Shown: positions 17,770 to 25,031 of the stretch, in pieces
Numbering within the stretch: position 1 is the stretch's first letter
How the letters are laid out: the number at the start of each line of letters is the position of its first letter
Assembly: GCA_963204835.1 (NCBI GenBank)
Contig: CAUJHJ010000065.1
Span: 1 to 34,606 of the forward strand
Length of the DNA: 34,606 bases
Direction of reading: 5' to 3'
Source of the DNA: Pseudomonadota bacterium
Lineage (GTDB): Bacteria; Pseudomonadota; Gammaproteobacteria; Steroidobacterales; Steroidobacteraceae
The notes under the pieces: model-generated
Told to the model about the DNA's origin: nothing
What the model saw: only the letters and a program-made list of their open reading frames with translations
Database searches by the model: none
Position numbers and translations under genes: made by a program

Positions 17770-17775
17770 TAGAAT
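17770..17775 (+). promoter_or_regulatory. Possible -10 (TAGAAT) for tRNA-Ser
   Basis: TAGAAT lies about 105 nt upstream of the tRNA, with a poor -35 near 17747. The opposite strand reads TATTCT at nearly the same place (17772-17777), which could serve mltF, so the region may be a compact divergent promoter. Nothing else is seen between 17738 and 17879. Confidence 0.3.
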
Positions 17776-17879
17776 ACCAAGCTCAGCGTCGTGCACGAAA
17801 TCGTGCGGCAGGCTTGAATCCCCAGCTCTCTCAATGAGTTACGTGGAATCAAACCTTTCGCACGCGGAAATGCGCACCC

Positions 17880-17972
17880 GGAGAGGTACCGAAGTGGTCA
17901 TAACGGCGCCGACTCGAAATCGGATGGTCGGTTAATCCCGGCACGTGGGTTCGAATCCCACCCTCTCCGCCA
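17880..17972 (+). tRNA. tRNA-Ser (CGA anticodon), reads UCG
   Basis: The acceptor stem GGAGAGG (17880-17886) pairs with CCTCTCC (17962-17968), followed by discriminator G and an encoded CCA (17970-17972). The T arm GTGGG-TTCGAAT-CCCAC is complete. The anticodon loop CTCGAAA holds CGA at 17915-17917, in a stem whose outermost pair is G-A. A long variable arm of about 18 nt between the anticodon and T stems is the class II mark of serine tRNA. It lies between mltF (divergent) and the Lrp gene (convergent, 25 nt away). Confidence 0.95.
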
Positions 17973-17997
17973 ATTCGCACCAGGGACGGTCGCGGCT

Positions 17998-18420
17998 TCA
18001 GAGCTTGTGCGTCGACAGCAGCAGGCTCGTTTCGGTGCTCGAGATGCCCTCGACGAGCCGGATCCGCGCGAGAACGCGATCGAAGGACTCCAGGCTGTCC
18101 GCGCGCAGCTCGGCCACGATGTCCCAGCGGCCGTTGGTCGAATGCAGCGCGCTCACCGCCGGGTCGCCGCGAAGCGCGCGGATCACTGCCTCGGTACGAT
18201 TGCCCTCGACGAGCACGGTCATCAGGGCGCGGATGTGCTGGGCTTCGACCTGCGGCCGCAGGCGCAGCGTGTAGCCGACGATGACGCCGTCCCGCTCGAG
18301 CCGGGCGAGCCGATTGGTGACCGTGCCGCGCGCGACGCGCAGTGCCTTCGCCAGCGATGCGATCGAGGCGCGGGCGTCCTCCCGCAGCAGGGCGATGAGC
18401 TTGCGATCGACCTCGTCCAT
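17998..18420 (-). CDS. Lrp/AsnC-family transcriptional regulator
   Basis: This 140-residue protein starts MDEVDRKLIALLREDARASIASLAKALRVARGTVTNRLARLERDGVIVGY, the typical Lrp helix-turn-helix. The rest is the RAM amino-acid-binding domain (IRALMTVLVEG, SALHSTNGRWDIVAEL). CAGGAG lies just upstream of the ATG. It is divergent from ornithine cyclodeaminase and arginase across a 158-bp AT-rich region, the usual arrangement for a local Lrp activator of amino-acid breakdown. Arginine or ornithine as the effector is an inference from that context. Confidence 0.93.
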   Translation of the reverse strand: MDEVDRKLIALLREDARASIASLAKALRVARGTVTNRLARLERDGVIVGYTLRLRPQVEAQHIRALMTVLVEGNRTEAVIRALRGDPAVSALHSTNGRWDIVAELRADSLESFDRVLARIRLVEGISSTETSLLLSTHKL

Positions 18421-18578
18421 GGGGGCTCCTGATACGGCGTCTACAAGGGTTCAATCATATCGTCAGTATTCTATGACTAATTGATCAAATAACTGATGAT
18501 TATGGACAGTTTACTGGCTTTTCAGTGACATGAGCCGAACCGACACTGGGAGGAGGCGGTGAATCGGGGGAGAGGTCC
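18421..18578. promoter_or_regulatory. Divergent Lrp / ornithine cyclodeaminase control region
   Basis: The stretch 18450-18525 is unusually AT-rich for this genome and holds the palindrome TTGATCAA (18481-18488) between CTAA and ATAACT, as expected for Lrp-type sites. A possible plus-strand promoter is TGGACA (18503-18508) with TGACAT (18526-18531), 17 nt apart. On the minus strand TATGAT and TAGAAT lie upstream of the lrp start. I cannot say which are used. Confidence 0.5.
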
Positions 18579-19631
18579 ATGGTCGATTACATCGGTGTCG
18601 AGCGCATCCAGGCACTCATGTCCCGGGTCGGGGTTGCACGGCTGCTGGCCGGGCTCGCAGGGGAGATCGAGGCCGATTTCCTGCGCTGGGGCGAATTCGA
18701 GAAATCGGCGCGGCACGCGATCCATTCGCAGGTCGGCGTCATCGAGCTGATGCCCACTTCCGACGGCCACTTGTATTCCTTCAAGTACGTCAACGGCCAC
18801 CCAAAGAACACGGCCGAGGGCCTGTTGACGGTCACGGCCTTCGGGGTGCTCGCCGATGTGGCCACCGGCTACCCGCTGCTGCTCTCGGAGATGACCTATG
18901 CGACGGCGCTGCGCACGGCCGCGACGTCGGCGCTCGCGGCGCGCGCGTTGGCGCGCCCGTCGTGCAGGACGATGGCGCTGATCGGCAATGGCGCGCAGAG
19001 CGAGTTCCAGGCGATCGCCTTCCACGCCATGCTCGGCATCCGCGAGCTGAGGCTCTACGACACCGATGCCCGCGCCACCGACAAGCTGGTGCGCAATCTC
19101 GCCGGGCAGCGCCTGTCCGGCCTGCGCCTGGTGCGCTGCGAGTCGGCCGCCGCGGCGGCGCGTGGGGCGGACATCGTGACCACCGTCACGGCCGACAAGC
19201 GCAACGCCGTCATCCTCGCGCCCGAGTCGGTCGAGCCCGGCATGCACCTCAATGCGCTCGGCGGCGACTGCCCCGGCAAGACCGAATTGCATGCCGGCAT
19301 CCTGCGGCGCGCCGACGCGCGCGTGTTCGTCGAGTTCGAGCCGCAGGCGCGCATCGAAGGGGAGATCCAGCAACTCGAGCCGGCCTTTCCCGTCACTGAA
19401 TTGAGCGTCGTGCTCGCAGGCGGCGCGCCCGGGCGCACGAGCGCGGCGGACGTGACGATCTTCGACTCGGTGGGCTTTGCGCTCGAGGACTTCTCTACGC
19501 TCCGCTTCCTGCATCGCCTGAATCGCGAGCAGGGTGGCCTGAGGCGCGAGATCGACCTCGTGCCGGATCTCGCGGATCCCAAGGACCTGTTCTCCAGCCG
19601 GCCCGCCGTGGCTGACCGGGCGCGGGCATGA
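18579..19631 (+). CDS. Ornithine cyclodeaminase
   Basis: The enzyme converts L-ornithine to L-proline and ammonia with bound NAD+. The 350-residue protein has the family features: substrate-binding Arg/Lys region (YSFKYVNGHPKN), the ATALRTAATSALAA stretch, a Rossmann motif (MALIGNGAQSEFQAIAF) and HLNALGGDCPGKTELH with the catalytic Asp. This GGDCPGKTEL sequence is typical of true ornithine cyclodeaminases, as opposed to the related alanine dehydrogenases and mu-crystallins. The ATG at 18579 follows GGGGGAGAGG. Its stop overlaps the arginase start (ATGA), so the two enzymes form a coupled arginine-to-proline route. Confidence 0.93.
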   Translation: MVDYIGVERIQALMSRVGVARLLAGLAGEIEADFLRWGEFEKSARHAIHSQVGVIELMPTSDGHLYSFKYVNGHPKNTAEGLLTVTAFGVLADVATGYPLLLSEMTYATALRTAATSALAARALARPSCRTMALIGNGAQSEFQAIAFHAMLGIRELRLYDTDARATDKLVRNLAGQRLSGLRLVRCESAAAAARGADIVTTVTADKRNAVILAPESVEPGMHLNALGGDCPGKTELHAGILRRADARVFVEFEPQARIEGEIQQLEPAFPVTELSVVLAGGAPGRTSAADVTIFDSVGFALEDFSTLRFLHRLNREQGGLRREIDLVPDLADPKDLFSSRPAVADRARA

Positions 19632-20710
19632 ACGCGCCCGCCAGCCCGCGCGTCGCCAGCCTGATCGGCGTGCCGACCGACATCGGGGCGAGCGCCCGCG
19701 GCGCTTCCATGGGCCCCGAGGCGCTGCGGGTGGCGGGGCTGCGCGAGGCGATCCTGCGCCAGGGCATGCAGGTGATCGATCGCGGCAACCTTGCGGGCCC
19801 GGTCAATCCCTGCGAGGCCCGCCAGGGCGGCTATCGCCACTTGCCGGAGGTGATCGAATGGAATCGCGCGCTGCATGACGCAACGCGGGCCGAGCTCGCG
19901 GCCGGGCGCATGCCGATCATGCTCGGCGGCGATCACTGCCTCGGCATCGGTTCGATCAGCGCGGTGGCGCGGCATTGCCGTGACAGCGGCCGCAAGCTGC
20001 GCGTGCTGTGGCTCGATGCGCACACTGATTTCAACACCGCGGCGATCTCGCCGAGCGGCAATGTGCATGGCATGCCGCTCGCCTGCCTGTGCGGCTTCGG
20101 ACCGCAGGAACTCGTCGCGATCGGCGGGGAGGGACCGGCGATCCGGCCTGAATGGCTGCGGCTCATCGGCATCCGCAGCGTCGATGCCGGGGAGGCGCGC
20201 TTCGTGGACGAGCAGGGCCTCGAGGTCTACGACATGCGCTGCATCGACGAGATCGGCGTGCGCGAAACGATGGCGCGCGCGCTCGCCGGCATCGACGACG
20301 AGACCCACCTGCACGTGAGCTTCGATGTCGATTTCCTCGACCCGCAGATCGCACCGGGCGTCGGCACGACGGTGCAGGGCGGGCCCTCGTACCGCGAGGC
20401 GCAGCTGTGCATGGAGATGATCGCCGACACGGGCCGGCTCGGCTCGCTCGACGTGGTGGAGCTCAATCCCGCACTCGACGTGCGCAACCAGACCGCGGCG
20501 CTCGCGGTCGAGCTGATCGAGTCACTGCTCGGCAAGACGACGCTCGCGCGACGCTTGCCGGCGCAGCGGCCCTACGCCTTGGGGCAGGCCGGTGCCTTCG
20601 AACGCATGAGCTTCATCAGCTCGTCGAAGCGCGCGAGGTCGGCCGGGTCGGGCGGCGGGCCGTCGCCGCCGAGGAAGGCGCCGAAGACCGACGCGCCGTC
20701 CTGGTCGTAG
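19628..20710 (+). CDS. rocF: Arginase with a C-terminal extension antisense to the next gene
   Basis: Arginase hydrolyses L-arginine to ornithine and urea with a dimanganese centre. The metal ligands are present: GGDHCLGIGS, LDAHTDFNT and SFDVDFLDP. The normal fold ends near ELIESLLGKTTL (about residue 306), the length of typical bacterial arginases (300-310). The reading frame then continues 54 residues more, low in complexity and rich in Ser, Arg and Pro (SSSKRARSAGSGGG). From 20572 this tail runs antisense to the convergent ChuX-like gene for 139 nt. The tail is probably the result of a lost stop codon, not a functional domain. The ATG overlaps the ornithine cyclodeaminase stop. Confidence 0.92.
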   Translation: MNAPASPRVASLIGVPTDIGASARGASMGPEALRVAGLREAILRQGMQVIDRGNLAGPVNPCEARQGGYRHLPEVIEWNRALHDATRAELAAGRMPIMLGGDHCLGIGSISAVARHCRDSGRKLRVLWLDAHTDFNTAAISPSGNVHGMPLACLCGFGPQELVAIGGEGPAIRPEWLRLIGIRSVDAGEARFVDEQGLEVYDMRCIDEIGVRETMARALAGIDDETHLHVSFDVDFLDPQIAPGVGTTVQGGPSYREAQLCMEMIADTGRLGSLDVVELNPALDVRNQTAALAVELIESLLGKTTLARRLPAQRPYALGQAGAFERMSFISSSKRARSAGSGGGPSPPRKAPKTDAPSWS

Positions 20711-21192
20711 AACAGCACGCCCCGCGGCGCGACCTGGTCCTTGTTCTTGCCCGGCAGCTTCACGGCGTAGATCGCCGAGTAGAGGTCGGGGCGCAGGTGG
20801 CCGCGCAGCGGGTGCGAGTACTCGATGTTGAAGTACTTGCTCGACTTCGACGGCGTGCCCTTGCCCGCCGCGCTCCTGATCTCGAACACGTTCGCGCCTT
20901 TCATGATGAGGAAGGTCGCTTCCTTCCAGGCGCCGATGGCGGCCCAGATTTCGGCGAAATCGGCCGCGGGCGCCGATGCGGACGCATCCGCGCCGAGCGC
21001 GCTGGCCACGGTCGCCTCGGGGAGCGCGAGGCGCGTGGCGGCCACCGGCGGCATCGTGCCGGGATTGGCGGCGTAGAACTCCGCCACTTGCCGCGCCTGC
21101 TCCGGGCTGGCGCAAAAGTCGGCGGCGAGCACGCTGCCCGTGATTCCCGGGCAGAGCAACAGCAGGGCGGCGGTTCGGGTCGCGGGCGACAT
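20572..21192 (-). CDS. Exported ChuX/HutX-like (heme-utilisation family) protein
   Basis: This 206-residue protein has a signal peptide (MSPATRTAALLLLCPGITGSVLAA) and a mature domain that reads like HutX/ChuX heme-carrier proteins. Shared features are a helical N-terminus (NPGTMPPVAATRLALPEATVASALG), FAEIWAAIGAWKEATFLIM, KGANVFEIRS, KYFNIEY, LRGHLRPDLYSAIYAV, FYDQDGASVFGAFLG and a final helix DLARFDELMKLM. The His of GHL aligns with the conserved His in ChuX. Known members are cytoplasmic, so a periplasmic one is unusual. Two Cys (DFCAS, APACPKA) could form a disulfide. It is the last gene of the fdxA operon, 4 nt after the hydrolase, and its 3' end overlaps the arginase tail. The family call rests on motif memory, not on a search. 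Confidence 0.72.
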   Translation of the reverse strand: MSPATRTAALLLLCPGITGSVLAADFCASPEQARQVAEFYAANPGTMPPVAATRLALPEATVASALGADASASAPAADFAEIWAAIGAWKEATFLIMKGANVFEIRSAAGKGTPSKSSKYFNIEYSHPLRGHLRPDLYSAIYAVKLPGKNKDQVAPRGVLFYDQDGASVFGAFLGGDGPPPDPADLARFDELMKLMRSKAPACPKA

Positions 21193-21196
21193 GGGC

Positions 21197-22219
21197 TTAT
21201 CCTTTCTTCCAGAGGCTGCGATCGGCGAGATAGCGCGCCGCGTCGCGGCCGTCGGTCGGCTGGTAGTGCGAGTAGAGATTCGGCGGAAAGGCCTCGGCGT
21301 AGTCCGCGTAGAGGTCCCTGTAGAGCGAAGGATGGATGGTCGGCAGGCGCCGCTTCTCGCGAAACGCCTTGATCGGGATGCGCGCGAGCACCGGGCCCTC
21401 GGCCGGCGAGTTCGCCCTGGCGAGTTGTGCACCATCCGGGCCGTAGATCGCGCTGCCGCCCGAGCTGATGTCGTCGAACGACCCGGGGTTGCCGGGCGAG
21501 ATCGCATTGTTCGCGATCGCGGTGTACATCTGGTTGTAGCGCGCGTTGGCGCGGATATCGTATTCGTCGAAGCCGCCGGTCGCCGTGCGCAGCATGATCT
21601 CGCCGCCCCGCAGCGCGAAGGCCCGGATGATCTCCGGCTCGAGCTGCGTCGAGGTCGTGCAGAGGTTGCCGATCGGAGTGCGGGTCACCGGCACGATTTC
21701 CTCGTGGCCGTACATCTCGACGTACTGGTCGAGCACGTCGTAGATCGTCGTGGTGAAGATCTCGAAGGCGCCGCCGAACAGGCCCTTGATGTTGCGCGCC
21801 TTCCAGTGGCGCCCGACGATCTGGCCCTCGCCATCGATGATCGTGGTGATCGACAGGACGTGGTTCGGCCAGGCCGGGTCGCGCGCGTAGGAGCCGAACA
21901 CGACGTAGCAGCCATAACGCTTCGCGCGCGCCGCGATCGCCTCGATCTCGGGACCCGGGATGTCGATCGCGACCTTGAGCAGGTCCTCGCGTCGCCAGCG
22001 GGCATCGAAGCCGGTCAGCGGGAACTCGTGGAACATCACGAGGTTCTTCGGCCCGAGCCAGCCGTTGGCCGCGTCGATGAGCCCGAGCATGTGGGCGAGG
22101 TTCTCGCCGATGCTCGCATCCCGGTTCTGCGCATCGACCGCGCGCACGCGCGACTGGACCACGCAGAGCGAGATCTCGTCGCGCGCGAGCGGGACCGTTT
22201 GATATTGCGGGTGGCTCAT
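21197..22219 (-). CDS. Carbon-nitrogen hydrolase (amidase/nitrilase superfamily)
   Basis: This 340-residue cytoplasmic protein has the Glu-Lys-Cys triad of the nitrilase superfamily: FHEFPLTGFD (Glu65), GRHWKARNIK (Lys140) and IGNLCTTSTQLEPEIIRAFALRGGEIML (Cys187). The sequence around the third motif and the length resemble aliphatic amidases (AmiE/AmiF) more than true nitrilases. After the nucleophile it reads Cys-Thr-Thr, whereas amidases have Cys-Asp-Asp and many others Cys-x-Asp, so substrate preference may differ. It sits third in the fdxA operon, 19 nt after the membrane-protein gene and 4 nt before the ChuX-like gene. The substrate is unknown. Confidence 0.88.
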   Translation of the reverse strand: MSHPQYQTVPLARDEISLCVVQSRVRAVDAQNRDASIGENLAHMLGLIDAANGWLGPKNLVMFHEFPLTGFDARWRREDLLKVAIDIPGPEIEAIAARAKRYGCYVVFGSYARDPAWPNHVLSITTIIDGEGQIVGRHWKARNIKGLFGGAFEIFTTTIYDVLDQYVEMYGHEEIVPVTRTPIGNLCTTSTQLEPEIIRAFALRGGEIMLRTATGGFDEYDIRANARYNQMYTAIANNAISPGNPGSFDDISSGGSAIYGPDGAQLARANSPAEGPVLARIPIKAFREKRRLPTIHPSLYRDLYADYAEAFPPNLYSHYQPTDGRDAARYLADRSLWKKG

Positions 22220-22238
22220 CGACGCGAGGCGCCGGCGG

Positions 22239-23204
22239 CTATTTCGCCGGCTCCTTCTCCGCAGCGCCCTCGGCCATCTGCTGGCGCGAAAGCTCCGCCT
22301 TCACGTGTGCCGGGGTGCGCACCGCGAGCCAGGCTGCAATGACGAGACCGCCCGTGAAGAGACCCATTTCGAGACCGTATTCCCATGGCTTTTCCCAGAA
22401 CTCCGTGAACAGGTGCCAGCGTCCGGCGATCTCGACGGCGTTCCAGCCGATGATGGCGGTCGGAATGCCGTAGCGGATCGCGGTCGTGACTTTCCAGAAC
22501 TTCATCAGCCGCAGGAAAAGATAGGCCGCCCAGATCACCATCAGGAAGAAGATGCCATAGGTGACCGGATGGTGGTCGCCGAGGATGTTCTCGTCGTAGA
22601 TGAACAGCAGCATCAGGTAGCAGAACCAGAGCACGTAGATCGTCTCGAGCGAAGTGATCGCCGCGAAATTGCGCTGGTGCCCCGGGTTCGGCTTGCCGGT
22701 CTTCAGGTGGGCATGGCGCTGGATCCACAGGAACATGTTGCACTTCGTCTCCTTGTTGAGGAGGAAGTACACGAGCGTCGACATCATCACGCCGATCGAG
22801 GACATCATCACGAGGTACTCGGCCTTGGTGGCGATCTCGCCCGCGACGCGCGTATCCATCAGGTCGGGTACGCCGAGGGTATGGGCCGACCAGACGAAGG
22901 AGAACTCGATCCAGCCCGTCCACAGGAACGTGCCGGCCCAGAACCCGAGCCAGGTGGCCGAGACTTCGTTCGTCTTGCGCATGCCGATCACCAGCAGCAC
23001 GGCGCCGAACAGGCCCATCACGAAGGCGGACTGATAGACGTACTGCTCGCCGAAGACGTCTTCCATCAGGATCATGACCGTGTGCCCGAGGGCCTGCACG
23101 ACGAACACGATCAGGAAGGCGAGCAGGCCGATGTAGGGCGGCCGGTACAGCAGCCTCTTCAGGGCGCTTTGCGGGGCGGCGTTCTCGTTCGACACGGCGT
23201 TCAT
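22239..23204 (-). CDS. Eight-helix membrane protein, unknown, partner of FdxA
   Basis: I do not recognise this 321-residue protein. It has about eight membrane helices, the first three being [41 protein letters not shown] and [21 protein letters not shown]. Charged and His residues are buried in or near helices: [55 protein letters not shown] and [12 protein letters not shown]. These look like metal or heme ligands, but they do not match the AlkB or desaturase histidine boxes. Its ATG overlaps the ferredoxin stop (ATGA, 23201-23204) with GGAGAAAAGAG upstream, so the two are coupled. A membrane redox enzyme fed by the ferredoxin is the simplest inference. Confidence 0.8.
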   Translation of the reverse strand: MNAVSNENAAPQSALKRLLYRPPYIGLLAFLIVFVVQALGHTVMILMEDVFGEQYVYQSAFVMGLFGAVLLVIGMRKTNEVSATWLGFWAGTFLWTGWIEFSFVWSAHTLGVPDLMDTRVAGEIATKAEYLVMMSSIGVMMSTLVYFLLNKETKCNMFLWIQRHAHLKTGKPNPGHQRNFAAITSLETIYVLWFCYLMLLFIYDENILGDHHPVTYGIFFLMVIWAAYLFLRLMKFWKVTTAIRYGIPTAIIGWNAVEIAGRWHLFTEFWEKPWEYGLEMGLFTGGLVIAAWLAVRTPAHVKAELSRQQMAEGAAEKEPAK

Positions 23205-23539
23205 ACTCTTTTCTCCGGCATTTCGAGGTATTGCAGCTTGGCTTCGACCTTGTCCCACTCGCCGGCATCCGCGGGGCTCGCGCCCTTGTGCGTGATGACC
23301 GGCCAGAGGACGGCGAGTTCGCGGTTCAACCCCGCGAATTTGTTCTGTGCGGACGTCAGGTCGTCCTCGGAGGCGATGGCGTTCACCGGACATTCGGGCA
23401 CGCACAGCGTGCAGTCAATACATTCGTCCGGGTCGATGACGAGGAAGTTCGGGCCCTCGTGGAAGCAATCCACCGGGCACACTTCGACGCAATGCTGGTA
23501 CTTGCAGCGGATGCAGCTTTCGGTCACGACATGGGTCAT
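23201..23539 (-). CDS. fdxA: 7Fe-8S ferredoxin FdxA
   Basis: This 112-residue ferredoxin carries the Cys pattern of Azotobacter ferredoxin [18 protein letters not shown] supplies ligands of the 3Fe-4S cluster and one of the 4Fe-4S cluster, and [12 protein letters not shown] supplies the rest. It has the long C-terminal part with [20 protein letters not shown] typical of FdxA. It is a soluble low-potential electron carrier. AGGAGG lies 6 nt upstream of the ATG at 23539, the strongest ribosome binding site in the region, consistent with high expression. It leads an operon with a membrane protein, a hydrolase and a ChuX-like protein, which is not the usual fdxA neighbourhood. It could also supply the P450 at 9142, but nothing in the sequence shows this. 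Confidence 0.96.
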   Translation of the reverse strand: MTHVVTESCIRCKYQHCVEVCPVDCFHEGPNFLVIDPDECIDCTLCVPECPVNAIASEDDLTSAQNKFAGLNRELAVLWPVITHKGASPADAGEWDKVEAKLQYLEMPEKRV

Positions 23540-23588
23540 CGAGGCCCTCCTTATGCGCGCGAGTCTAGGCATCGCGCCCCGCCGTGTG

Positions 23589-23615
23589 TGTCAACGGTAC
23601 GTCAACGTGCCGTTG
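23589..23615 (-). promoter_or_regulatory. Direct repeat and palindrome upstream of fdxA, candidate response-regulator site
   Basis: GTCAAC at 23590-23595 and 23601-23606 is a perfect direct repeat with a 5-nt spacer (11-bp period). It is embedded in a 24-bp near-palindrome (23592-23615) whose outer arms CAACGG and CCGTTG are perfect. On the fdxA strand the repeat reads GTTGAC, and the copy nearer the gene extends to TTGACA (23594-23589), a consensus -35. TAGACT lies 21 nt further on, longer than ideal. OmpR-family regulators bind such 11-bp-spaced direct repeats. Confidence 0.55.
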
Positions 23616-23650
23616 CGCCGCTGCCGGTGCGGGGGCTGTCCGCCTGTCGG

Positions 23651-25018
23651 CTAACTCACTTGCGCCGCCGGCAGGCGTACTTCGAGCACGAGTCCGCCCG
23701 CCGGCCGCCGTCGCGCGAGGACACGCCCGCCGTGCAGCGTGAATACCCGGCGCGCGATCGCAAGGCCGAGCCCCGTGCCGGTGGGGCCGCCCGCGACGCC
23801 GGGCCGGGGCACCCGGAACCAGGGCTCGAAGATGCGTTCGAGGAACTGCTCCGGCACGCCAGGCCCCGAGTCGAGGATTTCGACGTGGATGTCCTCGCCC
23901 GCCACGGCCGTGACTTCGACGAGGCCGTCCGCGGGACTGTGCCGGATGGCATTGCGCACGAGGTTCTCGAAGGCGCTGTGCAGCAGATCGGGGTCGCCCA
24001 CCACGTAGAGATCGGACGCGACCTGCAGCTGCAGGCGTACGCCGCTGCGCGCGGCCTCGACCTCGGCGTCCTGCGCGATTTCGCGCAACAGGTCCTCCGT
24101 GCGCACCAGCCGGCGCGTCATCGAGGCGGTGTCGTCGAGGCGCGAGTAGCGCAGGATGTCGCCGATCAGCACGTCCATGCGGCGGATCTCGCGATCGATG
24201 CGCTCGCGGTCGAGCGCACTCACGCCCTCGCGGTGCGCCGACAGCACGGTGGCCGCCTGCAGGCGGGTGAGGGGGGAACGCAGTTCGTGCGACACGTCGC
24301 GCAGCAGGCGCTGGCGGTATTCGAGCAGGGTCGCGAGGCGCTCGGCCATCGCGTTGAAGTCGGTGGCCAGCGCGCCGAGCTCGTCCGCGCGCCGGGCGAT
24401 GCGCCCCGGCACGCGCGCGTCGACCTGTCCCGAAGCGAGGCCGCGCACGGCGAGCTGCAGTTCCATGATCGGGCGGGTGAGGGCGCGCGCCACGAGCCAG
24501 GCGGCCGCCGCGATCACGAGCAGCGCGATCGCGAGCAGCGCGAGCGTCGTCGTCCCGCTGCCGAGGGGCCCGACATTGCGCGGCATCACGAACATCGACA
24601 GCACTTCGCCGTCGCGCCCGATCAGCTGGGGCGCGAGGATCGTCGGCCGGTAATTGTCCGGGTGGGGCTCGGGGCCGTGTGCCGCGATCGCCCGCATCGT
24701 GCGCGCGGCCCAGCCCGGCAGCTCGCGGCCGCGGATCTCCGAGCCGTCGGGCGCCACCACATAGACCGTCACGTCGCCCGGTATGCCGGTGTCGCCGCGC
24801 TCGAGCCAGGTGCGCAGCCCGTCGATGCCGCCCGCGGTGAGCGCGTCCGCCGCCTTGCGCCCGAGCGGACTCTGGCGGGCATGCACATAGCCCTCGAGTT
24901 CGTGCGAGGCGAGCACCGCGATCGTCGCAAGCGCGAGCGCGATGAACAGCACGATGGCCGCCGCGACCGTCAGGAATAGCCGCCAGTAGAGCGGCGAGCC
25001 GGGTGGGCGCAAGGTCAT
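23651..25018 (-). CDS. Sensor histidine kinase, CpxA-like
   Basis: This 455-residue inner-membrane kinase has helix 1 at about residues 14-36, a periplasmic sensor of about 115 residues, helix 2 at about 157-178 and a HAMP domain. The phosphorylated H-box is RDVSHELRSPL (His244). The N box (ENLVRNAIRHS), G1 (ILDSGPGV), F box (IFEPWFR) and G2 (GTGLGLAI) complete an active-looking catalytic domain. Conserved sequences resemble the CpxA/EnvZ group. The sensor domain has no recognised ligand motif. It follows the response-regulator gene by 13 nt, with AAGGA before the ATG, and is immediately upstream of the fdxA operon on the same strand. Confidence 0.93.
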   Translation of the reverse strand: MTLRPPGSPLYWRLFLTVAAAIVLFIALALATIAVLASHELEGYVHARQSPLGRKAADALTAGGIDGLRTWLERGDTGIPGDVTVYVVAPDGSEIRGRELPGWAARTMRAIAAHGPEPHPDNYRPTILAPQLIGRDGEVLSMFVMPRNVGPLGSGTTTLALLAIALLVIAAAAWLVARALTRPIMELQLAVRGLASGQVDARVPGRIARRADELGALATDFNAMAERLATLLEYRQRLLRDVSHELRSPLTRLQAATVLSAHREGVSALDRERIDREIRRMDVLIGDILRYSRLDDTASMTRRLVRTEDLLREIAQDAEVEAARSGVRLQLQVASDLYVVGDPDLLHSAFENLVRNAIRHSPADGLVEVTAVAGEDIHVEILDSGPGVPEQFLERIFEPWFRVPRPGVAGGPTGTGLGLAIARRVFTLHGGRVLARRRPAGGLVLEVRLPAAQVS

Positions 25019-25031
25019 GGGGCGCCGTCCT

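Noticed and set aside
17880-17972. tRNA-Ser as an attachment site of an integrated element
   Set aside because: No second copy of the tRNA 3' end, integrase or phage gene was seen within the window. It is kept only as context for the mltF-purL split.
23231-24979. A 582-codon open frame on the plus strand across ferredoxin and kinase
   Set aside because: The opposite strand carries complete FdxA Cys motifs and all kinase boxes. The plus-strand translation is Arg/His/Asp-rich and shows no family.
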